From Mycobacterium sp. 1164985.4 (GTDB lineage Bacteria; Actinomycetota; Actinomycetes; Mycobacteriales; Mycobacteriaceae): 64,000 nucleotides of DNA. Below the pieces are notes generated by a model. The model was not told the DNA's origin and did no database searches. It worked only from the letters and a program-made list of their open reading frames with translations. The position numbers and the translations under genes were made by a program. The stretch covers positions 124,001 through 188,000 of the forward strand of contig NZ_LZMD01000085.1 of assembly GCF_001668575.1 (NCBI RefSeq), in the 5' to 3' direction. This document shows positions 43,951 through 53,403 of the stretch, piece by piece; position 1 is the stretch's first letter, and every line of letters starts with the position of its first letter.

Positions 43951-44487
43951 TCACCGATCGCGGGCGGCCGCCGCCAACTGGGTGAGGCCGAAATCGCAAT
44001 CGGCCGGCAGTGCGTCCAGCGGCCACCATCGCAGGTCCAAAGACTCGTCGCTGACCACGATTTCGGCGTCGGCAGGGGCGCGCACGATGAACTGCATGTC
44101 GAGGTGGCGGGTCGGCACCCCAAGCGAGCATGTGACGGGATGAACGTGAAGCGCGGCCATCACCGGATCGATGGTGAGGCCCTCGATGCCGGACTCCTCG
44201 GTGGCTTCCCGCAAGGCGGCGGCGACGACGTCGGAATCGGTTGGTTCACAATGCCCGCCGAGTTGCAGCCACCGCCCGAACCTCGGATGCAGGGTCAGCA
44301 GCACCCGTGTGCCGGTGTGGTCGAGCACCAGCGCCGATCCCGTGATGTGACCGGGTGCGCACTCGCGAAGACAGCCGTCGGCGCGGGCGGCCAGGAACGC
44401 CAGCACCGCATGCCGCAGAGTGTCCTGTGCGGGGTCCGGTGCATGCCAACGGGTCAACGTCTCGACGGCCGAGGTGTGCAGGCTCAC
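43951..44487 (-). CDS. NUDIX hydrolase coupled to fbiB
   Basis: 178 residues with the NUDIX box [25 protein letters not shown] (G-X5-E-X7-REUXEE-XG), near residues 80-105. Surrounding strands are [30 protein letters not shown]. The GTG start overlaps the fbiB stop (GTGA), so it is co-translated with F420 genes. NUDIX enzymes hydrolyse nucleoside diphosphate compounds; the link to F420 may involve GTP-activated phospholactate intermediates, which is speculation. It is absent from this position in M. tuberculosis as I recall. Confidence 0.87.
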   Translation of the reverse strand: MSLHTSAVETLTRWHAPDPAQDTLRHAVLAFLAARADGCLRECAPGHITGSALVLDHTGTRVLLTLHPRFGRWLQLGGHCEPTDSDVVAAALREATEESGIEGLTIDPVMAALHVHPVTCSLGVPTRHLDMQFIVRAPADAEIVVSDESLDLRWWPLDALPADCDFGLTQLAAAARDR

Positions 44488-45851
44488 TTGCGCACCAGCA
44501 GTCCGTCGGTCGGCACGGGAGCGCGCGGACCGGGCGGTGTGTCGTCCTCGGGGTAGCCGATCGCAATCGCGCCCAACGGTTCCCAGGCATCGGGCAGATC
44601 GAGCTCGTCGCGGACGATGTCGGAGGCGAAGATCGTCGACCCGATCCAGCAGCTGCCGACGCCACGGACGGCCAACGCCACCAGCAGCGCCTGCACCGCG
44701 GCACCGACGGCGACGGTGAACATCGTGTGCTCGGCGGCGGTGCGGTCGGCGTCCGGATAGCTGTGCACACCGTCGGGCACCAGAAACGGGATGACGACTT
44801 CCGGTGCGTCGTAGAGGATCCGGCCGCGTTCGACGCGGCGTTCGACGGCATCGGCGGGGCGCCCGTCGGCCGAGAGGTCGGCGCGCCACTTGTCCTTCAT
44901 CCGGTCCAGCAATGCCAAGCGTCGGGTCTGGTCCTGTAACCACACGAACCGCACCGGCCGCGTGTGGTGGGGAGCCGGCGCGGTGAGCGCTTCGCCGACA
45001 GCAGATTCGACGAGTTCCGGCGCCACCGGTTCGGCCGAGAACCGGCGTACCGACCGGCGCAGCAGCTGCGCCTGGCTGCGGCCGAGCGCGATGGCCTCCT
45101 CGGTGCCGAGCCAGAACAGGTCTTCCTCGCCCGCCCGCACCAGGCGGCGCGCGGTGGAACCGTCATCGGGCAGCTGCAGCCCCCGCACCACCGCGACCGG
45201 GATGTCGGTCAGCTTGCCCTTCACCAGATCCGCGGCCGCGGCGATCTCGTCGGCGACGGCGATCTCGGTGACGATCAGTTCGTTGCCGTGCCGGTCGACC
45301 GAACCGCCGTACCCGTGCAACACGGTCAAACCGGCGGCGCCGATGGCGACGTCGGTCTGCCCGTTGCGCCAAGCGCGGCCCATCGTGTCGGTGACGACGA
45401 CCCCGACCGTCACGCCGAGCCGTTCGCGCAACGCCGACTGCAGCGCCCCCGCGCTGGCGTCGGGATCGACCGGCAGCAGCGCGAGTTCCGCCGCGTCGAC
45501 GTTCGAGCCGTCGACGCCCGCCGCCGCCTGAACCAGGCCGATGGCGTTCTCGGTGATCAGGGTGCGGCCCTTGCGCGCCAGCACGCGCACCGCCTCGGCA
45601 TCGATCAGCTTGCGTCGCAACGCGTCGCGCTGCTCGGGGTCGATCGGCGCATCGACGATGCGGCCCTCACACTTCGACATCACCTTGCTGGTGACCACGA
45701 GGATGTCGTGGTCGCGCAGCCACGGCGCGGCCGCGGCGATCGACGCCGCGAGATCGTCACCGGGACGGAACTCGGGCAACCCCGGGACCGGCAGCAGTTC
45801 GACCGCGGCGGCGGTGCCGTGGTCACCGCGGGGCCCTGAAGGTTCGGTCAT
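44484..45851 (-). CDS. fbiB: bifunctional F420 gamma-glutamyl ligase / dehydro-F420 reductase FbiB
   Basis: 455 residues. The N-terminal CofE-type ligase domain (about 20-245; [50 protein letters not shown]) adds glutamates to F420-0. The C-terminal nitroreductase-like FMN domain (about 250-450; [35 protein letters not shown]) reduces dehydro-F420. The fused form is typical of mycobacteria. ATG overlaps the fbiA stop (ATGA). Confidence 0.95.
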   Translation of the reverse strand: MTEPSGPRGDHGTAAAVELLPVPGLPEFRPGDDLAASIAAAAPWLRDHDILVVTSKVMSKCEGRIVDAPIDPEQRDALRRKLIDAEAVRVLARKGRTLITENAIGLVQAAAGVDGSNVDAAELALLPVDPDASAGALQSALRERLGVTVGVVVTDTMGRAWRNGQTDVAIGAAGLTVLHGYGGSVDRHGNELIVTEIAVADEIAAAADLVKGKLTDIPVAVVRGLQLPDDGSTARRLVRAGEEDLFWLGTEEAIALGRSQAQLLRRSVRRFSAEPVAPELVESAVGEALTAPAPHHTRPVRFVWLQDQTRRLALLDRMKDKWRADLSADGRPADAVERRVERGRILYDAPEVVIPFLVPDGVHSYPDADRTAAEHTMFTVAVGAAVQALLVALAVRGVGSCWIGSTIFASDIVRDELDLPDAWEPLGAIAIGYPEDDTPPGPRAPVPTDGLLVRK

Positions 45852-46867
45852 GGCTTCACGCCTGCCAGATCCATTCCCGCGCGGACCATTTCGCCGGTGG
45901 CGCCGGGATCGGTCATCAGCAGCGGCACCGCTCGGACGCCGACCCCTTCGATGTCGGCGTGATCGCCCTCGTGCACCAACCAGCCATCGAGGATGCCGAC
46001 CCCGGAGCGGGCGCCGTAGTGCCTGCCGACGGCTTCGGAGGTGCTCGGCACGCCGATCACCGACAGGCATTCGTCGGCCATGCCCCGCAACGGCTTTCCA
46101 CCGATGATGGGGGAGTAGCCGATGACGGGCGCTGGGGTCGAGCGCAGTGCGCCGCGGATACCGGGCACCGCGAGGATCGCGCCGATGCTCACCACCGGGT
46201 TCGACGGTGCGATCAGGACGACATCGGCCGATTCGATCGCCTCTGCGACGCCGGGCCCGGCGGTGGCCTTGTCGGCGCCGACGAAAGCGAAGCTGTGGGT
46301 TGGGACTTTGGCGCGGTAGCGCACCCACCACTCCTGGAAGTGGATCGCGCGTTTCTCGCCGGCGTACTCACCGGGTCCGGGATCGGTGATGACGACGTGG
46401 GTTTCGCTGCGGTCGTCACTGGCGGGCAGCAGCGTGGCCCCCGGTGCCCATCGCGTACACAGCGCCTCGGTCACTTGCGACAGCGGATAACCGGCACGCA
46501 GCATTTGGCTGCGCACCAGATGTGTCGCCAGATCCCGGTCGCCGAGCCCGAACCAGTCCGGCTGTACTCCGTAGGCCGCGAGTTCCTCCTTGGCATGCCA
46601 GGTTTCGTTGCGATGCCCCCAGCCGCGTTCGGGGTCGATACCGCCGCCGAGGGTGTACATGCACGTATCGAGGTCCGGGCAGATCCGCACGCCGAACATC
46701 CACGCGTCATCGCCCACATTGACCACTGCAGTCAATTCATGCTCAGTAGTATCATCAGTCCCAGCAGCACCTTTCGCGCCACCGAACTGACCGAGGCCCA
46801 AGAGCTGTTGCACGCCAAGCAGGAACCGGGCGCCACCGACGCCGCCGACCAGTACCGTGACCTTCAC
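45848..46867 (-). CDS. fbiA: phosphoenolpyruvate/2-phospholactate transferase FbiA
   Basis: 339 residues (CofD family): [44 protein letters not shown] and [20 protein letters not shown]. It joins the PEP-derived GMP-activated moiety to Fo, forming dehydro-F420-0. The start is GTG 46867. On the minus strand TACGCT lies 8 nt before it, so the leader is minimal. The divergent whiB2 gene lies 314 nt away. Confidence 0.95.
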   Translation of the reverse strand: MKVTVLVGGVGGARFLLGVQQLLGLGQFGGAKGAAGTDDTTEHELTAVVNVGDDAWMFGVRICPDLDTCMYTLGGGIDPERGWGHRNETWHAKEELAAYGVQPDWFGLGDRDLATHLVRSQMLRAGYPLSQVTEALCTRWAPGATLLPASDDRSETHVVITDPGPGEYAGEKRAIHFQEWWVRYRAKVPTHSFAFVGADKATAGPGVAEAIESADVVLIAPSNPVVSIGAILAVPGIRGALRSTPAPVIGYSPIIGGKPLRGMADECLSVIGVPSTSEAVGRHYGARSGVGILDGWLVHEGDHADIEGVGVRAVPLLMTDPGATGEMVRAGMDLAGVKP

Positions 46868-47181
46868 ATCGACCGAGCGTAGGCCGTCCAATCGGATTGG
46901 GTATCGGCAGGAGTCGGCCCCGAACAGCGATGGATTCGAGTGTGATGGACACGCCGAGGTCACGACTCGCCGTAATTCGATCACGGAATGGTATGAATTC
47001 CTGTTCTAGAGCTTGACCAGGGCAGCTGACGCGTGTGTAATCACACCAGTGTCATTTCCCGGTAGGCCATCCGGTTCCGGTGCCGCAGACCGAGATTCGA
47101 TCACTTGTTCGAATTGGATGTGTCCTACAGATTCGTGGGGCGCTCATAGGGGATCAACGAGACCAGGTGAGGAGGCGGAAG
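46868..47181. promoter_or_regulatory. divergent promoter region of fbiA and whiB2
   Basis: 314 bases without a convincing gene. On the plus strand TTGACC (47013-47018), 17 nt and TGTAAT (47036-47041) form a plausible -35/-10 pair for whiB2, which would give a leader of about 135 nt. A short inverted repeat (GTGT-AATC-ACAC, 47035-47046) overlaps the -10 region and could be an operator. The leader is long for this organism and might carry regulation. The Shine-Dalgarno GGAGGCGG lies at about 47170-47177, just before the whiB2 ATG. Confidence 0.45.
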
Positions 47182-47577
47182 ATGTCTTTTGAGTACAGCG
47201 ATTTCGATCGTTTGGCTCGGTTCGACGCCCGAGTCTTCGGCTCAGTAGACAGCGCGCCGCACGCCCATTCGGAACCGGCACCGGTTGAGACGCCTCGGCG
47301 TCCGCAGTTAAGTCTGGTGCCCGATCCGATCGAAGTGGCGCCGGCACTGACACCCGAGGATGAACTCTGGCAGGAGAAGGCGCTGTGCGCTCAAACCGAC
47401 CCGGAGGCGTTCTTCCCGGAGAAGGGTGGCTCGACGCGCGAAGCCAAGCGGATCTGCCAGGGCTGCGAGGTGCGCGACGCGTGCCTGGAGTACGCCTTGG
47501 CGCATGACGAGCGCTTCGGCATTTGGGGCGGGCTGTCCGAGCGCGAGCGCCGCCGCCTCAAGCGCGGAATCATCTGA
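47182..47577 (+). CDS. whiB2: WhiB2 iron-sulfur transcriptional regulator
   Basis: 131 residues. Four cysteines (Cys69, Cys92, Cys95, Cys101; C-X22-C-X2-C-X5-C) bind a [4Fe-4S] cluster. GIWGGLSERERRRLKRGII supplies the tight turn and basic C-terminal DNA-contact segment. WhiB2 (WhmD in M. smegmatis) is essential for septation. ATG 47182 with GGAGGCGG before it is chosen over a longer frame starting at 47080. The N-terminal 55 residues are less conserved. Confidence 0.95.
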   Translation: MSFEYSDFDRLARFDARVFGSVDSAPHAHSEPAPVETPRRPQLSLVPDPIEVAPALTPEDELWQEKALCAQTDPEAFFPEKGGSTREAKRICQGCEVRDACLEYALAHDERFGIWGGLSERERRRLKRGII

Positions 47578-47586
47578 GCCGCGGGG

Positions 47587-48051
47587 TCAATCGTCGTCGA
47601 TCGTCGGATCGATGACGGAGGGCTCGACGCCCAGAAAGGTGGCGACCTGAGCCACCAGGATTTCATGCAGAAGCTCCTCGAGCTCGACGGAATCTTTGGC
47701 CCGCCGCTCGATCGGTTTGCGGAACAGCACAATTCGCGCGCGTGTGGCGTTCCCCCTGACGTCCACGCCCGCCGGGATCAGCCGGGCCAGCGCGATCGGC
47801 CCGTCGGCGATCACCTCCGGCGGCCACTGCACACTGTCGGGATCCTTCGGCGCGATGCGCGGGATCTCGTCGACCGCCACATCCAGCGCCGCGAGTCGGT
47901 CCTGCCAACGCCGCTCGATCGGCTCGTAGGCCTCCAGCACCGCCATGTCGAACCTCTCGGCCCGACTGCGCCAACCCGGCACCGTCGGGGGGAGTAACGG
48001 CCCGCGCATCTCGCGGCCCCGGCGCGAGCCCAGGTGTCCACGCTTGGCCAC
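47587..48051 (-). CDS. small zincin-like metallopeptidase family protein (Rv3259-like)
   Basis: 154 residues. The C-terminal motif ELEELLHEILVAQVATFLG resembles the minimal-metalloprotease families with HE-X-X-H, although here the second His is absent, so catalysis is questionable. Earlier sequences VLEAYEPIERRWQDRLAALDVAVDEIP and RIVLFRKPIERRAKDSVE are typical of the actinobacterial family. It is convergent with whiB2 (9-nt gap). Confidence 0.78.
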   Translation of the reverse strand: MAKRGHLGSRRGREMRGPLLPPTVPGWRSRAERFDMAVLEAYEPIERRWQDRLAALDVAVDEIPRIAPKDPDSVQWPPEVIADGPIALARLIPAGVDVRGNATRARIVLFRKPIERRAKDSVELEELLHEILVAQVATFLGVEPSVIDPTIDDD

Positions 48052-48154
48052 CGCTGGGGTGCTCCTTTCGTGCGGGATGAACTGGATCGTAACGGTTCGA
48101 GATCGACGGTCCGCAGGCTGCGCGTGTCCGGCGGCAAGCGGAGTGCGGCCACGA

Positions 48155-48160
48155 TAGCCT
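48155..48160 (+). promoter_or_regulatory. -10 box of the DUF3499 gene, leaderless start
   Basis: TAGCCT (TANNNT) ends 6 nt before GTG 48167; no Shine-Dalgarno sequence is present. Confidence 0.5.
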
Positions 48161-48166
48161 TCCGCT

Positions 48167-48586
48167 GTGAACGTTCCCCGTCGCTGTTGCCGGCCCGGGT
48201 GTCCGCACTATGCGGTCGCGACGCTGACATTCGTCTACGCCGACTCCACTGCGGTCGTCGGTCCCCTCGCGACGGTGGCCGAACCGCACTCTTGGGACCT
48301 GTGTGTCGTGCACGCCGGCCGCGTCACCGCCCCTCGCGGTTGGGAACTCGTGCGTCACGCTGGCCCGTTGCCTTCTCACCCCGACGAAGACGACCTGGTC
48401 GCGCTCGCGGATGCGGTCCGGGAGGGGCGTGATGTCGCTCCGCCGATCAACCGGGTGGCCACCGGGTTCTCCGACCCCGTCACCGGAACCCCGGGCGGTT
48501 CGCTGATGGCGCCGCCCGCCCGGCGACCGGAGTCGAACGGCCGCCGCCGAGGCCATCTGCGCGTGCTGCCGGACCCCACGGACTAG
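48167..48586 (+). CDS. DUF3499 family protein (Rv3258c-like)
   Basis: 139 residues. An N-terminal zinc-ribbon-like pattern is visible (CCRPGC near residue 7, then CVVHAGRVT), followed by SHPDEDDLVALADAVREG and a Pro/Arg-rich tail. DUF3499 occurs only in actinobacteria, always near whiB2 and the phosphomannomutase gene. The Cys/His arrangement suggests metal binding. Function unknown. Confidence 0.82.
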   Translation: MNVPRRCCRPGCPHYAVATLTFVYADSTAVVGPLATVAEPHSWDLCVVHAGRVTAPRGWELVRHAGPLPSHPDEDDLVALADAVREGRDVAPPINRVATGFSDPVTGTPGGSLMAPPARRPESNGRRRGHLRVLPDPTD

Positions 48587-48657
48587 ACGGCCTGCACGTC
48601 TGCCCGGACGGTTAGGCTGGCGCCAGTAGTTGTCCGTGTCACAAGGAGTCCCTACCC

Positions 48658-50082
48658 GTGCGCTCTTCGCGCAAGCGCTCATCGCCGTCCCGGCCCGCCG
48701 CGGCGGTTCATCGCGTCATCAAGGCCTATGACGTGCGCGGCCTGGTCGGAACGGAACTCGACGAGCCGTTCGTCGCCGACGTGGGCGGCGCCTTCGCGCG
48801 CCTCGTCCGCGACGGCGCATCGCAAGTGGTCGTCGGCTACGACATGCGGGCCAGTTCGCCCGCACTGGCCGCGGCTTTCGCCGACGGTGTGACCGCGCAG
48901 GGCCTCGACGTGGTGCGGATCGGCCTTGCCTCGACCGACCAGTTGTACTTCGCGTCGGGCCTGCTGGACTGCCCAGGTGCGATGTTCACCGCCAGCCACA
49001 ATCCGGCCGCCTACAACGGCATCAAGCTCTGCCGGGCCGGGGCCAAACCGGTGGGCAAGGACACCGGGCTGTCGACCATCGCCGACGAGGTGATCGCAGG
49101 TGTCCCCGGCTACGACGGCGCGCCCGGCACCCTCAGCGACCGCGACGTGCTGGCCGACTACGGCGAGTTTCTGCGCTCGCTGGTGAGCCTGGCCGACATG
49201 CGTCCGCTCAAGGTCGCCGTCGATGCGGGCAACGGCATGGCCGGCCACACCACCCCCGCGGTGCTGGGCCCGATCGCACCGATCACGCTGGCGCCGCTGT
49301 ACTTCGAACTCGACGGCACCTTTCCCAACCACGAGGCCAACCCGTTGGACCCGGCCAACCTGACCGATCTGCAGTCTCACGTCGTGCAGACCGGCGCCGA
49401 CATCGGATTGGCCTTCGACGGCGACGCCGACCGGTGTTTCGTCGTCGACGAGAAGGGGCATCCGGTCTCGCCGTCAGCGGTGACCGCGTTGGTTGCCGCG
49501 CGGGAACTCGGCAGAGAGATCGGCGCCACGGTGATTCACAACCTGATCACCTCGCGGGCAGTGCCCGAACTGGTGACGGAGCGGGGCGGTACGCCCGTGC
49601 GCAGCCGTGTGGGCCACTCCTATATCAAGGCACTGATGGCCGACACCGGGGCGATCTTCGGGGGCGAGCATTCGGCGCACTACTATTTCCGCGACTTCTG
49701 GGGCGCCGACTCCGGCATGCTCGCCGCGCTGTACGTGCTGGCCGCGCTCGGCGAACAAGACCGGCCGCTGTCGGACATGATGGCCGACTACCAGCGCTAC
49801 GAGGCGTCCGGCGAGATCAACTTCACGGTCACCGACGCCGAGCGATGTGTGGACGATGTGCTCAAGGCGTTCGGCACCCGGATCCATTCGATCGACCACC
49901 TCGACGGGGTGACCGTCGACCTGGGCGAGGGCACATGGTTCAACCTGCGGATGTCCAACACCGAGCCGTTGCTCCGGCTCAACGTGGAAGCCCGCAGCGC
50001 CGACGAGGTCGACGAGATCGTCGGAGCGGTCTCCGACACCGTGCGCGCTCGGGTGCCGTCGAATTCCGAGGCGGCGACGTGA
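48658..50082 (+). CDS. pmmA: phosphomannomutase / phosphoglucomutase
   Basis: 474 residues, alpha-D-phosphohexomutase superfamily. VIKAYDVRGLVG at the N-terminus, the phosphoserine loop MFTASHNPAAYNG, the metal loop FDGDADRCFVVD, GGEHSAHYYFRDFWGADSG (sugar-binding) and NLRMSNTEPLLRLNVEAR (phosphate-binding). It converts mannose-6-phosphate to mannose-1-phosphate for GDP-mannose. GTG start 48658; the N-terminal 15 residues are basic and probably not conserved. Stop overlaps the next GTG (GTGA). Confidence 0.94.
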   Translation: MRSSRKRSSPSRPAAAVHRVIKAYDVRGLVGTELDEPFVADVGGAFARLVRDGASQVVVGYDMRASSPALAAAFADGVTAQGLDVVRIGLASTDQLYFASGLLDCPGAMFTASHNPAAYNGIKLCRAGAKPVGKDTGLSTIADEVIAGVPGYDGAPGTLSDRDVLADYGEFLRSLVSLADMRPLKVAVDAGNGMAGHTTPAVLGPIAPITLAPLYFELDGTFPNHEANPLDPANLTDLQSHVVQTGADIGLAFDGDADRCFVVDEKGHPVSPSAVTALVAARELGREIGATVIHNLITSRAVPELVTERGGTPVRSRVGHSYIKALMADTGAIFGGEHSAHYYFRDFWGADSGMLAALYVLAALGEQDRPLSDMMADYQRYEASGEINFTVTDAERCVDDVLKAFGTRIHSIDHLDGVTVDLGEGTWFNLRMSNTEPLLRLNVEARSADEVDEIVGAVSDTVRARVPSNSEAAT

Positions 50083-51176
50083 CTTCGGGTCCGTCCTCGG
50101 CCGCGACCATCGACCTCGACGACGTCGACGGCCTGCTCGGCGCCGACCGCGAGGGTCTGCTGCGCGCCGCCGCGATGGCCGGCGCCCAGGTTCGCGCCAC
50201 CGCAGCCGCGCTCATGGAGGGCGAACTCGAATCGCTGCGTTCCGACGGGGCGCCCCGCACCGTGATCTGGGTTGCCGGGCGCGGCAACGCGGAGACGGCA
50301 GGATCGCTACTGGCGTCGGGCTGGGGGGCTTCGGTGGCTGCGCCCATCGTCGTCGCCGCCGAGGTGCCGCCGTGGATCGGTCCGCTCGACGTCCTCGTCG
50401 TCGCCGGTGACGACGCTGGCGATCCGGCTTTGGTGAACGCCGCCGCCACCGGAGTTCGGCGCGGTGCCCGCGTGGCGGTCGTCGCCCCGTACGAGGGGCC
50501 GCTGCGCGACGTCGCCGCGGGCAGGGCGGCGGTGCTGGCGCCGCGGATGTGGGTGCCCGACGAATTCGGATTCGTGCGCTACCTCGCCGCCGGGCTCGCG
50601 ACGCTGGCCGTGGTCGATCCGACCATGCACGTCGACCTCGAGGCGCTGGCCGACGAACTCGACGCCGAGGCGCTTCGCAACAGCGCGAACCGCGAACTGT
50701 TCACCAACCCGGCCAAGACACTGGCCGAGCGGATGTCAGACCGCGAGGTGGTGCTGGCCGGCGACAGCGCGGCGACGCTGACATTGGCCCGGCACTGTGC
50801 GGCGATTCTGTTGCGCCTCGCCCAACGTGTGGTCGCTTCTGTGGGCTTCGGGGACGCGCTGGCGATGCTGAGAGCCAGTGCGTCGGTCACGGACCGGGAG
50901 CGGTCGATCTTTCACGACGAAGAGTTCGACGGTCCGCTTCCGCGCCGGATGCGGACGCTGGTGTTGACCACCGACGCGGAGCGGTCCTTCGTCGCGGCCC
51001 GGGCGGCGGAGATGGACGACGTCGACGTGATCAGCGCGCAGGACGTACCGGAACTGCCGGAGGCAGCGGCGGTACCGGATGCGTCGACGGCGGCGGGCAG
51101 CTTGGAGCAGCAACTGGCCATGCTCGCCGTCCGCTTGGAGATGACCGCCGTCTACCTGAAACTAGTTCGAGGTTAG
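50079..51176 (+). CDS. TobH/SIS-domain conserved protein (Rv3256c-like)
   Basis: 365 residues with a phosphosugar-isomerase-like SIS fold: TVIWVAGRGNAETAGSLLAS, VLVVAGDDAGDPALVNAAATGVRRGARVAVVAP and VVLAGDSAATLTLARHCAAILL. It resembles the C-terminal bifunctional phosphoglucose/phosphomannose isomerase family and the TobH group of actinobacteria, but catalytic Glu/His are not evident. GTG overlaps the phosphomannomutase stop, and manA begins 4 nt downstream, so a role in mannose phosphate handling is likely. Confidence 0.82.
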   Translation: MTSGPSSAATIDLDDVDGLLGADREGLLRAAAMAGAQVRATAAALMEGELESLRSDGAPRTVIWVAGRGNAETAGSLLASGWGASVAAPIVVAAEVPPWIGPLDVLVVAGDDAGDPALVNAAATGVRRGARVAVVAPYEGPLRDVAAGRAAVLAPRMWVPDEFGFVRYLAAGLATLAVVDPTMHVDLEALADELDAEALRNSANRELFTNPAKTLAERMSDREVVLAGDSAATLTLARHCAAILLRLAQRVVASVGFGDALAMLRASASVTDRERSIFHDEEFDGPLPRRMRTLVLTTDAERSFVAARAAEMDDVDVISAQDVPELPEAAAVPDASTAAGSLEQQLAMLAVRLEMTAVYLKLVRG

Positions 51177-51180
51177 CCAA

Positions 51181-52407
51181 GTGCACTTGCTACGCGGAGC
51201 GGTGCGGACCTATGCCTGGGGGTCCCGTACGGACATTGCCGAGTTCACGGGAAGACCAAGTCCCACAGCGCATCCCGAGGCTGAGCTGTGGTTCGGCGCC
51301 CATCCCGGTGACCCGGCCATGCTGGAGACCGCCGACGGGGAGCGTTCGCTGCTCGACGCCCTGCACGACGATCCCGAGGGGCAGCTGGGCGCGGCGGTCT
51401 GTGCGCGCTTCGGCGATACGTTGCCGTTTCTGGTCAAGGTGTTGGCCGCCGACGAACCGTTGTCGCTGCAGGCGCATCCCAGCGCCGAGCAGGCCGTCGA
51501 GGGTTATGAACGCGAGAACAAGCTCGGCATCCCCGTTTCGGCGCCCAACCGCAACTACCGCGATCCCAGCCACAAACCCGAATTGATCGTCGCCGTACGC
51601 CCGTTCGAGGCGCTAGCCGGCTTCCGGCCCGTCGCGCGCACCATCGAGCTGATGCGGGCGCTGGAGGTCAGCGACCTCGATCCGTTCGTCAACCTGCTCT
51701 CGGGTCAACCGGACGGTGACGGGCTGCGCGCGTTGTTCACGACCTGGATCACCGCTCCGCAACCCGACCTCGACGTCCTGGTGCCCGCCGTGATCGACGG
51801 CGCAATTCAGTATGTGCGTTCGGGCGCAAGCGAATTCGCCGCCGAGGCCAAGACAGTGCTCGAACTCGGCGAACGGTATCCCGGCGACGCCGGCGTGCTG
51901 GCGTCACTTTTGCTCAACCGCATCACGTTGAAGCCCGGTGAAGGTATCTACCTGCCCGCGGGCAACCTGCACAATTATCTCAGCGGTGTGGGCGTCGAGG
52001 TGATGGCCAACTCCGACAACGTGTTGCGTGGTGGGCTGACCCCTAAGCACGTCGACGTCCCGGAGTTGTTGCGTGTGCTCGACTTCACGCCCGCCGAGGA
52101 CTTGGTGGTCTGCCCGGAGAAGGTCGAAGACGGTATCGAGTGGGTGTATCACACGCCGGCGCAGGAGTTTTCGCTGTCGGTGCTGCACATCGAGGGTGAG
52201 CGCCTCGGCCACGAGATCGACGCGCCGACGCGCCACGACGGCCCGCAGCTTCTTCTGTGTGCCGAGGGCTCGACCGTCGTACACGCCAAGGGCGGCACCG
52301 TCACCCTGAACCGGGGGTCTGCGGCGTGGGTGCCCGCCGACGAAGGGCCGATTCGGCTCGCCGCGACCGAGCCGACGAAGTTGTTCCGGGCGACGGTCGG
52401 TATCTAG
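51181..52407 (+). CDS. manA: mannose-6-phosphate isomerase ManA (type I)
   Basis: 408 residues, cupin metalloenzyme: LSLQAHPSAEQA (Gln and His zinc ligands), DPSHKPELIVAV (Glu ligand), LPAGNLHNYLSGVGVEVMANSDNVLRGGLTPKHVD (last His ligand and substrate loop). It links fructose-6-phosphate to mannose-6-phosphate, the entry to the mannose pathway completed by PmmA and ManB in this window. GTG start, 4 nt after the TobH-like gene. Confidence 0.95.
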   Translation: MHLLRGAVRTYAWGSRTDIAEFTGRPSPTAHPEAELWFGAHPGDPAMLETADGERSLLDALHDDPEGQLGAAVCARFGDTLPFLVKVLAADEPLSLQAHPSAEQAVEGYERENKLGIPVSAPNRNYRDPSHKPELIVAVRPFEALAGFRPVARTIELMRALEVSDLDPFVNLLSGQPDGDGLRALFTTWITAPQPDLDVLVPAVIDGAIQYVRSGASEFAAEAKTVLELGERYPGDAGVLASLLLNRITLKPGEGIYLPAGNLHNYLSGVGVEVMANSDNVLRGGLTPKHVDVPELLRVLDFTPAEDLVVCPEKVEDGIEWVYHTPAQEFSLSVLHIEGERLGHEIDAPTRHDGPQLLLCAEGSTVVHAKGGTVTLNRGSAAWVPADEGPIRLAATEPTKLFRATVGI

Positions 52408-52410
52408 CGC

Positions 52411-53361
52411 TCAGTGCGCCTCGTCGCCCTTGCTGCGTCGGCCGAACGGCAGCACATGCACCACCGCGAGGACGACCGCGCCCACCAGTAGCCCGACGAC
52501 CGCTGAGGCGGCGGTGTTGACCAGCCACGCCAGCACCCCGCCGATTCCGCCGACGGCATGGTGCACGCTCTCCTCGAGGTGGTGCACGAGGCCGTACGGC
52601 AGATGCCAGCCCAGCTCGTCGGTCCCGAGCAACAGGATGTGGCCGCCGACCCACAACATTGCGACCGTGCCGATCAACGACAGCGCCGCAAGCAATTTCG
52701 GCATCCCGGCCACCAGGCCGCGGCCGACCTTCTTTGCGAACTTGGAACTGCGCTGAGCCAGCCGAAGGCCGATGTCGTCCATCTTCACGATGCCGGCGAC
52801 GACGCCGTACACCGCGATGGTGATGACGATGGCGACGAAGACCAGGATGGTCAAGCGCGGCCAGAACGACTGGTCGGCGACCTCGTTGAGCGCGATCACC
52901 ATGATCTCTGCCGACAGGATGAAGTCGGTGCGGATGGCGCCGGTGACCATGAATTTCTCGGCGTCCGCGCCCGAACCGGCGACCGGCGCGGCGTGGTGGT
53001 CATGGCCCCGGATTCGGCCCCATACTTTCTCGGCGCCTTCGTAGCAGAGGTACGTGGCACCCAGCATCAACAGCGGTGTCAGCAGCCACGGCACGAACTG
53101 GCTGAGCAGCAGCGCCGCGGGGAGGATGAAGACCAGTTTGTTGCGCAGCGATCCGATCGCGATGCGCTTGATGATCGGCAACTCACGCTCTGCGGCCAGG
53201 CCGTGGACGTACTGCGGCGTCACGGCGGTGTCGTCGACGACGACGCCGGCGGCCTTGGCGGTCGCCCGTCCGGCGGCCGCGCCGATGTCATCGACGGATG
53301 CGGCGGCCATCCGCGCCAGCACCGCGACATCGTCGAGAAGTCCGAACAATCCTGCGCTCAT
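52411..53361 (-). CDS. DUF808 family membrane protein
   Basis: 316 residues with 6-7 predicted membrane helices. The N-terminal AGLFGLLDDVAVLARMAAASVDD and KAAGVVVDDTAVTPQYV, then ELPIIKRIAIGSLRNKLVFILPAALLLSQF are signatures of DUF808 (E. coli YedI). No transport motif is known for the family. It is convergent with manA (3-nt gap). Function unknown. Confidence 0.87.
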   Translation of the reverse strand: MSAGLFGLLDDVAVLARMAAASVDDIGAAAGRATAKAAGVVVDDTAVTPQYVHGLAAERELPIIKRIAIGSLRNKLVFILPAALLLSQFVPWLLTPLLMLGATYLCYEGAEKVWGRIRGHDHHAAPVAGSGADAEKFMVTGAIRTDFILSAEIMVIALNEVADQSFWPRLTILVFVAIVITIAVYGVVAGIVKMDDIGLRLAQRSSKFAKKVGRGLVAGMPKLLAALSLIGTVAMLWVGGHILLLGTDELGWHLPYGLVHHLEESVHHAVGGIGGVLAWLVNTAASAVVGLLVGAVVLAVVHVLPFGRRSKGDEAH

Positions 53362-53403
53362 CGCGTCTCCGTCATGGTGACGAAGTTACCGCGCGTCCGG
53401 ATC

